DNA from: Alphaproteobacteria bacterium
GTDB taxonomy: Bacteria; Pseudomonadota; Alphaproteobacteria; UBA2966
Assembly (NCBI GenBank): GCA_030740435.1
Contig: JASLXG010000035.1
Coordinates: 1 to 52,582 of the forward strand
Reading direction: 5' to 3'
Length of the DNA stretch: 52,582 nucleotides
The first letter of the stretch is position 1. Every line of letters begins with the position of its first letter. The notes under the pieces are model-generated. The model saw only the letters and a program-made list of their open reading frames with translations. It was not told where the DNA came from and ran no database searches. Below are positions 7,665-15,110 of the stretch, piece by piece. The position numbers and the translations under genes were made by a program.

Positions 7665-8681
7665 CTACCGGAACGGCGGGGCGTACAGGATGCCGCCCTT
7701 GGTCCACAACTGATTGAGTCCGCGCGGCAGGCCGAGCGGGGTGTTGGTGCCGACGTTGCGGGCGTAGGATTCGCCGTAGTTGCCCACCATCTTGATGATG
7801 TTGTAGGCCCAATCGTTGGGCAGGCCGAGACGCGCGCCGTATTCGCCCTCGACGCCGAGCAGGCGCTTGATCTCGGGGTTCTTCGAAGACCCCTTGAGCT
7901 GGTCGACGTTCTTCGATGTAACGCCAATCTCCTCGGCGATGATCATGACGTTGAGGCTCCAGCGCACCACGTCGCCCCATTGGTTGTCGCCGTGACGCAC
8001 CACCGGGCCCAGGGGCTCCTTGGAGATGATGGTCGGCAGAATCATGTGCGCGTCTGGTTTGGCCAGGGTCGACTTCTGCGCCGCCAGGCCCGAGGAGTCC
8101 GTGGTCCAGACGTCGCAGCGTCCCGCCTCGTAGGCCGGCCGTACTTCGTCGGGCTTCTCGTACACCACCGGCGTGTATTTCATGTTGTTGGAGCGGAAGT
8201 AGTCGCCCAGGTTGAGCTCGGTGGTGGTTCCCGTGACCACGCAGACGCTGGCGCCGTCCAGGCCCAAGCCGTTCTTGACCCCAAGGTCCTTGCGCACCAT
8301 GAAACCCTGACCGTCATAGTAGTTGACGCCGGTGAACTCGAAGCCGAGCTTGACGTCACGATCGAAGGTCCAGGTCGTGGTCCGCGACAAAAGGTCGATC
8401 TCGCCCGACTGGAGCTGCGGGAAACGGGTCTTGGCGGTGCTGGTGGAGAATTTTACCTTTTGCGGGTCGCCGAAGATGCCGGCCGCCAGGGCCCGGCAAA
8501 CGTCAACGTCCAGACCGGACCATTCGCCCTTGTCGTTGGGCGACTCGAAGCCGGGCAGACCGGTGCCGACGCCGCACAGCACATGCCCCCTCGCCTTGAT
8601 GTCGTCCAGCGTGCCGGCCGAAGCGGTGCCCGCGAGCAAAGCCGCCGTGGCGGCGACAACGAGAATTTTCCATGTTTTCAT
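7665..8681 (-). CDS. aapJ: General L-amino-acid ABC transporter, periplasmic substrate-binding protein
   Basis: 338 residues from the ATG at 8679-8681, with a GGAAGG Shine-Dalgarno. A signal peptide (about 1-22, MKTWKILVVAATAALLAG then TASA) precedes a solute-binding domain beginning GTLDDIKARGHVLCGV. TTTWTFDRDVKLGFEFTGVNYYDGQGFMV and the ending GLNQLWTKGGILYAPPFR match the AapJ/BztA family, which binds a broad set of L-amino acids. A longer in-frame extension upstream lacks signal-peptide character. First gene of the aap operon; its promoter should lie in 8682-8917. Confidence 0.94.
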   Translation of the reverse strand: MKTWKILVVAATAALLAGTASAGTLDDIKARGHVLCGVGTGLPGFESPNDKGEWSGLDVDVCRALAAGIFGDPQKVKFSTSTAKTRFPQLQSGEIDLLSRTTTWTFDRDVKLGFEFTGVNYYDGQGFMVRKDLGVKNGLGLDGASVCVVTGTTTELNLGDYFRSNNMKYTPVVYEKPDEVRPAYEAGRCDVWTTDSSGLAAQKSTLAKPDAHMILPTIISKEPLGPVVRHGDNQWGDVVRWSLNVMIIAEEIGVTSKNVDQLKGSSKNPEIKRLLGVEGEYGARLGLPNDWAYNIIKMVGNYGESYARNVGTNTPLGLPRGLNQLWTKGGILYAPPFR

Positions 8682-8917
8682 GATCGCAAAACCTTCCCTA
8701 TTAAATTTCGGTCGGTTACTCACCGGCCTTGTCATAACTTTGCTTTGGCCACGCAACCGGGACTGCACCAAGTCGCGCACCGTTAGGATAGCACCTTGTC
8801 CAATGTCATGGCGCTTGGCAAGGCCGGAATCGGCCGGCTGGCGCGCGCCCTGGCATCGGCTGCCGAGCTTTGACATGATGCCCGCCGTCGCCCCGAGCCC
8901 AACCAGCGGACGCCAAC
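8682..8917. promoter_or_regulatory. Divergent intergenic region aapJ / metC
   Basis: 236 bp between two divergent starts, so it must hold promoters for both. A TTGACA hexamer lies at 8870-8875 on the plus strand, but no convincing -10 follows at the right distance. No riboswitch-like fold or clear operator was recognised. Confidence 0.4.
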
Positions 8918-10084
8918 ATGAAAAAAGACACCACCATCACCCACGCCGGGCTGCATTCGCTGGACAATCACGGCGTCGTCAATCCGCCGATCTATCGCGC
9001 CTCGACGATACTGTTCCCCACCGTTGAAGCCTTTGCCGCGCCCGACAAGCCGCTCAAAGGCGGCACCTTCTACGGCCGCTTCGGCACGCCCACCCAGGAA
9101 TCGCTGCGCGAGGCGCTGCTGGCCCTGGAGGGTGGCCACGACTGCCTGTTGGCGTCGTCGGGCATGGCCGCCATCACGGCGGCGGTGCTGTCGCGGGTGG
9201 GCGCCGGCGACCACGTCTTGTTGCCCGATTCGGTCTATGGCCCGACGCGGGGATTTTGCCAGCGTTTCCTGAAGCGCTTCAATGTCGAGGCGACTTATTA
9301 CGATCCCACCATCGGGGCCGAAGTCGCCGGCCTGATGCGACCCGAAACGAAAGTCGTGTTCGTCGAGGCGCCGGGCTCCTACACCTTCGAAATGCAGGAC
9401 ATTCCGGCCATCGCCGAGGCCGCCCACGATGGCGGCGCGACCGTCATCATGGACAACACCTGGGCCACGCCGGTCTTTTTCCGGCCGCTCGATTTTGGCG
9501 TCGACATCTCGGTGCAGGCCTTGACCAAGTACGTGGTCGGCCATTCCGACGTCATGCTAGGCAGCGCCGTGGCCAACGAGGAACATTGGCCCGAGCTTTT
9601 CGACGTCTATTGGAAGCTCGGCTATTCGGTCAGTCCCGACGACTGCTGGCTGGCGCTGCGCGGCCTGCGTACCCTGTCGGTGCGGCTGGCCCGGCACCAG
9701 GAGACGGCGCTGGCGCTGGCGCGCTGGCTGGCGGCCCGGCCCGAGGTGGAGCGTGTGCTGCATCCGGGGCTGCCCGAGGATCCCGGCCACGCCATCTGGC
9801 GACGTGATTTCTCGGGCTCCAGCGGGCTCTTTGGCCTGGTGCTGAAGCCGGTCTCGGCCGAGGCCCAGGCCGCCATGCTCGACCACATGCAGCACTTCGG
9901 CCTGGGCTATTCCTGGGGCGGCTTCGAGAGCCTGCTGGTGCCCACCAACATCGGCAAGCTGCGCACGGCCACGGAATGGCCGGCGCACGGCCGCACCTGG
10001 CGGCTGCACGCCGGGCTCGAGGACCCGGACGATCTGATCGCCGACCTGGAGGCCGGATTCGAAAGGCTCAACGCCACGGCCTGA
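8918..10084 (+). CDS. metC: Cystathionine beta-lyase (Cys/Met metabolism PLP enzyme)
   Basis: 388 residues of the gamma-family of PLP enzymes. The Schiff-base lysine is Lys204 in LTKYVVGHSDVMLG, Asp179 in IMDNTWATP binds the pyridine nitrogen, and YGRFGTPTQESL provides phosphate contacts. The C-terminal SWGGFESL is a substrate carboxylate motif characteristic of MetC. The reaction splits cystathionine into homocysteine, ammonia and pyruvate. The last 17 bp overlap convergently with znuB. A closely related gamma-lyase activity cannot be excluded from sequence alone. Confidence 0.9.
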   Translation: MKKDTTITHAGLHSLDNHGVVNPPIYRASTILFPTVEAFAAPDKPLKGGTFYGRFGTPTQESLREALLALEGGHDCLLASSGMAAITAAVLSRVGAGDHVLLPDSVYGPTRGFCQRFLKRFNVEATYYDPTIGAEVAGLMRPETKVVFVEAPGSYTFEMQDIPAIAEAAHDGGATVIMDNTWATPVFFRPLDFGVDISVQALTKYVVGHSDVMLGSAVANEEHWPELFDVYWKLGYSVSPDDCWLALRGLRTLSVRLARHQETALALARWLAARPEVERVLHPGLPEDPGHAIWRRDFSGSSGLFGLVLKPVSAEAQAAMLDHMQHFGLGYSWGGFESLLVPTNIGKLRTATEWPAHGRTWRLHAGLEDPDDLIADLEAGFERLNATA

Positions 10085-10862
10085 GTGCAGGCGCCAGCTG
10101 CGATACGACGAACACCGCCACCGCCACCAGTACCATCGAAGGGCCGGCCGGGGTGTCCCAGGCCAGCGAGAGTGCCAGACCGCCGGCCACCGAAGCGGCC
10201 CCCACGGCGGCCGCCAGCAGCGCCATCTGCTCGGGCGTTGCGGCAAAGCGCCGGGCCGCCGCGGCCGGCACGATAAGCAGCGAGACGATCAGCAGAATTC
10301 CCACCACGCGCATGCCGCTGGCGATCACCAGGGCCATGACCACCATGAACAAGAGCCGCGTCCGGGCCACCGCCACGCCCTCGACGGCGGCCAGTTCCTC
10401 ATGTACCGTCAGCGCCAATAGCTGGCGCCAGATCAGCCCCAACAGGCCCAGCGCCAGACCGCCGCCGGCGGCGATCCAGGCCACGTCGCTCCAACTCACC
10501 GCCAGGATGTCACCGAAAAGATAACCCAGCAGGTCGACCCGCATGCCCTCGATCAAGGCCACCGCCACCAGACCAAGCGCCAGGGCGCCATGGGCCATGA
10601 TGCCGAGCAGCGTGTCGCTGGCCAGGCGCCGCTGGCCCTCCAGCGCCGCCGCCAGCAGGGCCACCAGCAGGCAGACCACGGCGACACCGACGGCGGCATT
10701 GAGATCCAAGAGAATGCCCAGCGCCACGCCGGGCAGCGCCGCGTGGGCCAGGGCGGCGCCGAAATAGGCCTGGCGGCGCCAGACCACGAAACAACCCAGC
10801 GGCCCCGTCACCAGCGCCACGCCCAGCCCGGCCGCCAGGGCGCGCAGCAGGAAATCATCCAT
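10068..10862 (-). CDS. znuB: Zinc ABC transporter permease
   Basis: 264 residues with about 7-8 hydrophobic helices, of the ABC-3 family. VVWRRQAYFGAALAHAALPGVALG near residue 22 is the conserved metal-transporter motif. The start MDDFLLRAL at 10860-10862 overlaps the end of znuC by 8 bp, so translational coupling is expected. It moves zinc across the inner membrane with ZnuC and ZnuA. The 3' end overlaps metC by 17 bp. Confidence 0.92.
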   Translation of the reverse strand: MDDFLLRALAAGLGVALVTGPLGCFVVWRRQAYFGAALAHAALPGVALGILLDLNAAVGVAVVCLLVALLAAALEGQRRLASDTLLGIMAHGALALGLVAVALIEGMRVDLLGYLFGDILAVSWSDVAWIAAGGGLALGLLGLIWRQLLALTVHEELAAVEGVAVARTRLLFMVVMALVIASGMRVVGILLIVSLLIVPAAAARRFAATPEQMALLAAAVGAASVAGGLALSLAWDTPAGPSMVLVAVAVFVVSQLAPALRPWR

Positions 10863-11610
10863 CGGCAGGCCCCCTGCCCTCCCCGACCACGTCGCCGTGA
10901 CTGTCGTGGCTGTGGTCGTGATGGTGGGCGTAGACGGCCAGGCTTTCGGCCGGACTGCCAAACAGCGCCAGGTATTCGGGATGGCGCTGCACCGCCTCGG
11001 GATGGCCCATGCAGCAGACGTGGCGGTTGAGGCAAACCACGCGATCGGTGGCCGCCATCACCAGGTGGAGATCGTGGCTGACCATCAATACGCCCAGGCC
11101 GCGGCTTTGGCGCAAACGCCCGATGAGGTCGTAGATCTCGCTCTGGCCGGTGACGTCAACGCCCTGCACGGGCTCGTCGAGCACCAAAAGGTCGGGCTGG
11201 CGCAGCAGCGCCCGAGCCAGCAGCACGCGGCGCAACTCGCCGCCGGAGAGTTCGTCGAGCTGCCTTTCGATCAGCAGCGGCACACCGACCTCGTCCATGA
11301 TGTCACGGCGGGCACCCGGCGGGTAACTCAGGCCCAGCGACAGAAACCGACGCACGGTAAGCGGCAATACCGGATCGACGGCGAAGTGCTGGGGCAGGTA
11401 ACCGATGGTCAGGCCGGGCCGGCGCTCGACGCTGCCACTGTCCGCCCGGGCCAGCCCCACCAGCAAGCGCACAAGACTGGTCTTGCCGGCCCCGTTGGGC
11501 CCCACCACGGTGACGATTTCGCTCTCCTCGACGCTGAGATCGACGTTCTCGAGTATGGGCTCGACCAGCGCCAAACTGACCCCTCGCGCCGCCACCAGCA
11601 CTTTAGACAC
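10855..11610 (-). CDS. znuC: Zinc ABC transporter ATP-binding protein with His-rich tail
   Basis: 251 residues using the GTG at 11608-11610, whose first bases overlap the zur stop. Walker A is GPNGAGKTS (37-45), signature LSGGELRR (121-128), and Walker B LLVLDEP with Asp145-Glu146. The final 25 residues hold a histidine-rich run, HHHDHSHDSH (229-238), a probable zinc-binding tail. Longer in-frame readings upstream run inside zur and lack homology. Middle gene of zur-znuC-znuB. Confidence 0.92.
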   Translation of the reverse strand: MSKVLVAARGVSLALVEPILENVDLSVEESEIVTVVGPNGAGKTSLVRLLVGLARADSGSVERRPGLTIGYLPQHFAVDPVLPLTVRRFLSLGLSYPPGARRDIMDEVGVPLLIERQLDELSGGELRRVLLARALLRQPDLLVLDEPVQGVDVTGQSEIYDLIGRLRQSRGLGVLMVSHDLHLVMAATDRVVCLNRHVCCMGHPEAVQRHPEYLALFGSPAESLAVYAHHHDHSHDSHGDVVGEGRGPADG

Positions 11611-12094
11611 TAGCCGGCTCCCGGCACGAGGCGCAGGTGCCCCGCACCTCGACGGTCTGGCCCGAGACAGCAAAGTCATGCTCGGCGGCCGCCGCATCGA
11701 TGGTTCGCAGCAGGCCGGTGATCTCGACCTCGGCGGCCTCGCCGCAGCGTTCGCAAATCAGGTACTGCGCCCGGTGCCCCTCGTCGGGACGGGGGCAGCC
11801 GATATAGGCGTTGAGGGATTCCAGCCGGTGCACCAGACCCTGGGCGATAAGAAAATCGAGCGCCCGATAGACCGTCGGCGGCGCCGCCGGGCGGCCGTCG
11901 TGGCGCAACCGGTCGAGTATCTGGTAGGCACCCACCGGTGCATGACCGCCCCAGACCAGTTCCAGCACCCGGCGCCGGAGCGGCGTAAAGCGGGCGCCGC
12001 GGCGGCGGCAGAGCTCGGCCGCCGCGGCCAGCGCCGTGTCGATACAAAGGTCATGATCGTGGTCGTGGCCGGCTGCCATCCCGTCGCTCACCAT
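11603..12094 (-). CDS. zur: Zinc uptake regulator, Fur family
   Basis: 163 residues. The winged-helix DNA-binding domain spans about 18-95 (PPTVYRALDFLIAQGLVHRL is the recognition region). The structural zinc site has two CxxC pairs: CERC (Cys114, Cys117) and CASC (Cys154, Cys157). The N-terminus carries GHDHDHD (9-15), an extra acidic/His cluster. With zinc bound, Zur represses zinc-uptake genes. It is the first gene of zur-znuCB and divergent from znuA, with a Zur-box-like palindrome between. A second Met at codon 6 is an alternative start. Confidence 0.92.
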   Translation of the reverse strand: MVSDGMAAGHDHDHDLCIDTALAAAAELCRRRGARFTPLRRRVLELVWGGHAPVGAYQILDRLRHDGRPAAPPTVYRALDFLIAQGLVHRLESLNAYIGCPRPDEGHRAQYLICERCGEAAEVEITGLLRTIDAAAAEHDFAVSGQTVEVRGTCASCREPASV

Positions 12095-12127
12095 GCCCTC
12101 CCGCCAAGTCTCCGACTGGTCAACTAT

Positions 12128-12150
12128 GTAATGTTATAGTATATCGTTCC
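12128..12150. promoter_or_regulatory. Zur box between zur and znuA
   Basis: A 23-bp pseudo-palindrome: GTAATGTTATA (12128-12138), central G, TATATCGTTCC (12140-12150). 8 of 11 positions are symmetric, and it resembles the AT-rich Zur boxes of Alphaproteobacteria. It ends 1 bp before the znuA ATG and contains -10-like hexamers on both strands (TATAGT on plus, TATACT on minus), so one bound repressor could block both promoters. Confidence 0.75.
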
Positions 12151-12151
12151 G

Positions 12152-13060
12152 ATGAGCAATCGCCGCACCTTGATCGCCGCCTGGCTGCTGATCTCTGCCG
12201 CCCTGTCCGCCCTGGTCGGGGCGGCCGGGACGGTCGGGGGGGCCCGGGCCGCCGAGCCGCTGGTCGTCGCCAGCATCCGGCCCGTGCATTCGCTGGTTGC
12301 CATGGTGATGGCCGAAGGCCAGCCGGTGCTGCTCTATTCCGGCGCCGAATCGCCCCACGAGGCAGCGCTCAGACCCTCCCAGGCACGCACGCTGCAGGCG
12401 GCGGACCTGATCGTGCGCGTCGCTGCCGATTTCGAAACGGCGCTGCGCCGGCCCTTGCGGGCCATGGCCGCGGGCGGCACCATCCTGACGCTCAGCCAAG
12501 TGCCGGGAATCATCCGCCTGCCCCGCCGCGGCGCTGGCGGCACGGACCCCCATATCTGGCTCGACGCCCGCAACGCCGCCGCCATGGTGCGGGCCATCGC
12601 CGACGCCCTGGTCGCCCTGGATCCACAAAACGCCCGGAACGCCGAGGCCATTGGCGCCCGGGCCGAGAGGGCAGCCGCCGTGCTCGGCCGCCTGGACGCC
12701 GAGATCGCCGGCCGCCTGGCCGCCAAGCGGCCCTTCGTGGCCAGCCACGACGCCTTCCAGTACCTCGAGGCGCGCTATGGGCTGCGCACCATAGGAGCGC
12801 TGGCGGGCGCCGACGGTGCCCGGCTGGGGGCTCGGGGCAACTTGGCGCTGCGCCGGCGCGCCGGCGCCGCCAGGATCACTTGCCTGCTCAGCGACGGACC
12901 TCGCCCGGGCCGGCCGGCCCGGGCGCTGGCCGCCGACCTGGGCGCCCGCCTGGCCAGCTTCGACGTGCTCGGCTCGAGCCTCGAGCCGGGGCCCGGGCTT
13001 TACCCGAAGCTCATGCGCCAGGGTGTGGCGGCCCTGACGGCCTGCCTCGGCGCACCGTGA
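12152..13060 (+). CDS. znuA: Zinc ABC transporter periplasmic binding protein
   Basis: 302 residues of the cluster A-I metal-binding family (SBP_bac_9). A signal peptide of about 33 residues ends near GARA. Candidate zinc ligands are His46 (RPVHSL), His69 (ESPHE), His134 (TDPHIW) and His199 (ASHDAF). The His/Asp-rich flexible loop of many ZnuA proteins is missing; in this locus His-rich stretches occur on ZnuC and Zur instead. There is no Shine-Dalgarno and the Zur box ends 1 bp before the ATG, so the transcript may be leaderless. Divergent from zur-znuCB. Confidence 0.88.
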   Translation: MSNRRTLIAAWLLISAALSALVGAAGTVGGARAAEPLVVASIRPVHSLVAMVMAEGQPVLLYSGAESPHEAALRPSQARTLQAADLIVRVAADFETALRRPLRAMAAGGTILTLSQVPGIIRLPRRGAGGTDPHIWLDARNAAAMVRAIADALVALDPQNARNAEAIGARAERAAAVLGRLDAEIAGRLAAKRPFVASHDAFQYLEARYGLRTIGALAGADGARLGARGNLALRRRAGAARITCLLSDGPRPGRPARALAADLGARLASFDVLGSSLEPGPGLYPKLMRQGVAALTACLGAP

Positions 13061-13091
13061 CCACAGCCGCGGGCTGGGCTATGTTCTCGCT

Positions 13092-13490
13092 ATGAGCACT
13101 GACATTTCGCTGAAAGCCGCTCTCGACGCCGTCTCCTTCGACGACCAGGGCCTGCTGCCGGCCATCGCCCAGCAGCACGACAGCGGCGAGGTCTTGATGA
13201 TGGCCTGGATGAACCGCGCTGCCCTGGAGCAGACCATCACCAGCGGCCGGGTGCACTACTGGTCGCGCTCGCGGCAGCGTCTCTGGGCCAAGGGCGAGAG
13301 CTCAGGCCAGGTGCAAGCGCTGGTCGAAGCCCGCCTCGACTGCGACGGCGACACGCTGTTGCTGCTGGTCGATCAGACCGGCGTGGCCTGCCACACCGGC
13401 CGGCGAAACTGTTTCTTCCGGGCGCTGAGGGAGGGCGGGCTGGAGACCATCGCCGAGGTCGAAGTCGATCCGGACGAGCTATACAGCTAA
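13092..13490 (+). CDS. hisI: Phosphoribosyl-AMP cyclohydrolase
   Basis: 132 residues, a monofunctional HisI without the HisE domain, the usual form in Alphaproteobacteria. It opens the adenine ring of PR-AMP in step 3 of histidine synthesis. MMAWMNRAAL, the HYWSRSRQRLWAKGESSG signature, the metal-binding DCDGDTLLLLVDQ, and the zinc cysteines in GVACHTGRRNCFFR are all present. It follows znuA by 31 bp and ends 3 bp before a convergent lysR gene. It is not in a his operon here. Confidence 0.95.
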   Translation: MSTDISLKAALDAVSFDDQGLLPAIAQQHDSGEVLMMAWMNRAALEQTITSGRVHYWSRSRQRLWAKGESSGQVQALVEARLDCDGDTLLLLVDQTGVACHTGRRNCFFRALREGGLETIAEVEVDPDELYS

Positions 13491-13493
13491 CCC

Positions 13494-14354
13494 TCAGCGC
13501 TCCTTCTCCATGGCCGCCACGTCGATCAGGCCGCGCACCGCCAGTGCCACCAGATCCTCGTCCGGCGGCTGGGTGGGATAGACCAGGTAGGCCGGACGCT
13601 GGAAGACCGGCGCCTTGGCCACGCGGAAGAGGCGGCGTTCGGCGAGATAAGGCCGCACCACGCGCAGCGGGAAGTAGCCGCTGCCGCCGTTTACCAGAAT
13701 GTATTGCAGGCCGATGGCGCCCAGCCCGACGCTGACCGCCGACGATGAGGCGTGGGGAAAGGATTCGCTGTGGGCGCTGTGGAATTCGGGGCCCCAGTCG
13801 ACGAAGACGTAATCCTCCGGCCAGCCGGCCGCCAGCTTGCGCCGCTGGGTCGAGACCAGCACCAGACGTTCTTCCAGCAGCTTGCGGATCTCCAGCCCCG
13901 GCGTGGCGCGTGGCGAATACATCACGGCCACGTCCAAGAGGCCGTCCGAGAGCTGGCGCATCAAGCTTTCCGAATAGTCGCTTTGCAGCCTGAGCGCCAC
14001 GTCCGGCGCCTGGGCCCGCATCCAGGGCAGCCAATGCGCGATCAGGCGCTCCCACAAGCTGACCTGGGTGCCCACGCCGAGCATGCCCTGGAAACCCTCG
14101 GGCAGCGAGACGATCTGCCGGCCCTGCTCCCAGGCCCGCAACATGGTAACGGCGTGGCGATGGAAATGATGGCCCGCCGCCGTCATCTCGACGCCGTTGC
14201 GGCCACGCAGGAAAACGGGCTGGTCGAGACGTTCCTCGAGCGCCTTGATGCGGGCCGAGACGGTCGACTGGGTGACGTTGAGGTGGTCGGCGGCGACGTT
14301 GAAATTGCCCGTCGTGGCGATTTCGAGGAAGGTCCGGATGTGTTCGATGTTCAT
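13494..14354 (-). CDS. LysR family transcriptional regulator
   Basis: 286 residues from the ATG at 14352-14354. The winged HTH (about 1-60) contains FLEIATTGNFNVAADHLNVT and QSTVSARIKALEERL. The effector-binding domain covers about 90-280. A 26-codon in-frame extension upstream was rejected because homology starts at MNIEHIRTFLEI. It is divergent from the thioesterase/mttB genes and faces a palindrome at 14395-14411, so it may control them. The ligand is unknown. Confidence 0.88.
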   Translation of the reverse strand: MNIEHIRTFLEIATTGNFNVAADHLNVTQSTVSARIKALEERLDQPVFLRGRNGVEMTAAGHHFHRHAVTMLRAWEQGRQIVSLPEGFQGMLGVGTQVSLWERLIAHWLPWMRAQAPDVALRLQSDYSESLMRQLSDGLLDVAVMYSPRATPGLEIRKLLEERLVLVSTQRRKLAAGWPEDYVFVDWGPEFHSAHSESFPHASSSAVSVGLGAIGLQYILVNGGSGYFPLRVVRPYLAERRLFRVAKAPVFQRPAYLVYPTQPPDEDLVALAVRGLIDVAAMEKER

Positions 14355-14394
14355 GGCGTAGTGCCTTGCTCCAGCACACAAGATGTTGATCTTC

Positions 14395-14411
14395 GATCGA
14401 ATGATTCGATC
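14395..14411. promoter_or_regulatory. Perfect 8-1-8 palindrome in the lysR/thioesterase gap
   Basis: GATCGAAT-G-ATTCGATC is perfectly symmetric around 14403, 41 bp upstream of the lysR start and within an AT-rich stretch of a GC-rich region. LysR proteins bind interrupted palindromes near their own and divergent promoters. Assignment to this LysR is an inference. Confidence 0.5.
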
Positions 14412-14602
14412 ATAGTCATCAAAAAATTTCAATTTTCAAATTTAATCGGTTGCGAGACAGTAAGCCTGTACAAGGCCCGCGTGGGAAACAGTCATGCTTT
14501 CTGTGGTCATGCAGTCTGGCGGCGAAGCTCAGGTTGTCGGTGGGGCTCGGGGCGCCTATGGTTTCGCCGACCCGCCCGGCCAGACAAAATCCCTAACCCA
14601 CC

Positions 14603-15079
14603 ATGACCGAAAACGCCCCGCTCGCGCTTTACCAGGACCACGTCCAGAGCGACTGGATCGACTACAACGGCCACATGAGCGAGGGTTACTACGCCATCGC
14701 CTTCGGCAATGCCACCGACAAGCTGATGGACCGCATCGGCATGGATGCACCCTTTCGCGCCCGCGTGCGCTTCACCATCTACACCATGGAAACGCACATC
14801 TCTTACCTGCTGGAGATGGCCGAAGGCGAGCCGCTCAGCGTCACCACGCAGATGCTGGAATACGACGAGAAGCGTATGCGCATTTTCCACGCCATGGAGC
14901 GCCAGGGCGCCATCGTCACGGCCACCCAGGAGGCGGTGCTGCTGAATGTCGACATGCAGGGGCCAAAGGCGGTGCCGTTCGATGCGCAGGTGATGGCGCG
15001 CATCAAGGCCATCGGCCGGGCCCACGCCGGGCTCCCTTGGCACCCCCAGGCGGGCCGCGCCATCGCGCTCAAACCCTGA
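14603..15079 (+). CDS. Hotdog-fold acyl-CoA thioesterase (betainyl-CoA thioesterase-like)
   Basis: 158 residues, 4HBT superfamily. The catalytic-type motif WIDYNGHMSEGYYAIAFGNA (about 18-37) is the DxNGHMxxxxY form used by YbgC/FcbC-like thioesterases. Related stand-alone or fused proteins occur in carnitine/glycine-betaine breakdown, where they release betaine from betainyl-CoA. That function here is an inference from similarity and from the following methylamine-methyltransferase-like gene, which begins 31 bp downstream. First gene after a 248-bp AT-rich gap shared with a divergent LysR. Confidence 0.75.
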   Translation: MTENAPLALYQDHVQSDWIDYNGHMSEGYYAIAFGNATDKLMDRIGMDAPFRARVRFTIYTMETHISYLLEMAEGEPLSVTTQMLEYDEKRMRIFHAMERQGAIVTATQEAVLLNVDMQGPKAVPFDAQVMARIKAIGRAHAGLPWHPQAGRAIALKP

Positions 15080-15110
15080 AGCGCCGCCGCCCCCAGCCCG
15101 GGGGTGGGTC

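Noticed and set aside
8870-8892. TTGACA as a metC promoter
   Set aside because: No acceptable -10 hexamer lies 16-18 bp downstream, so it was not listed as a promoter.
12127-12748. Antisense frame over znuA
   Set aside because: Low-complexity composition and no homology; znuA is supported by its signal peptide and four metal-ligand histidines.
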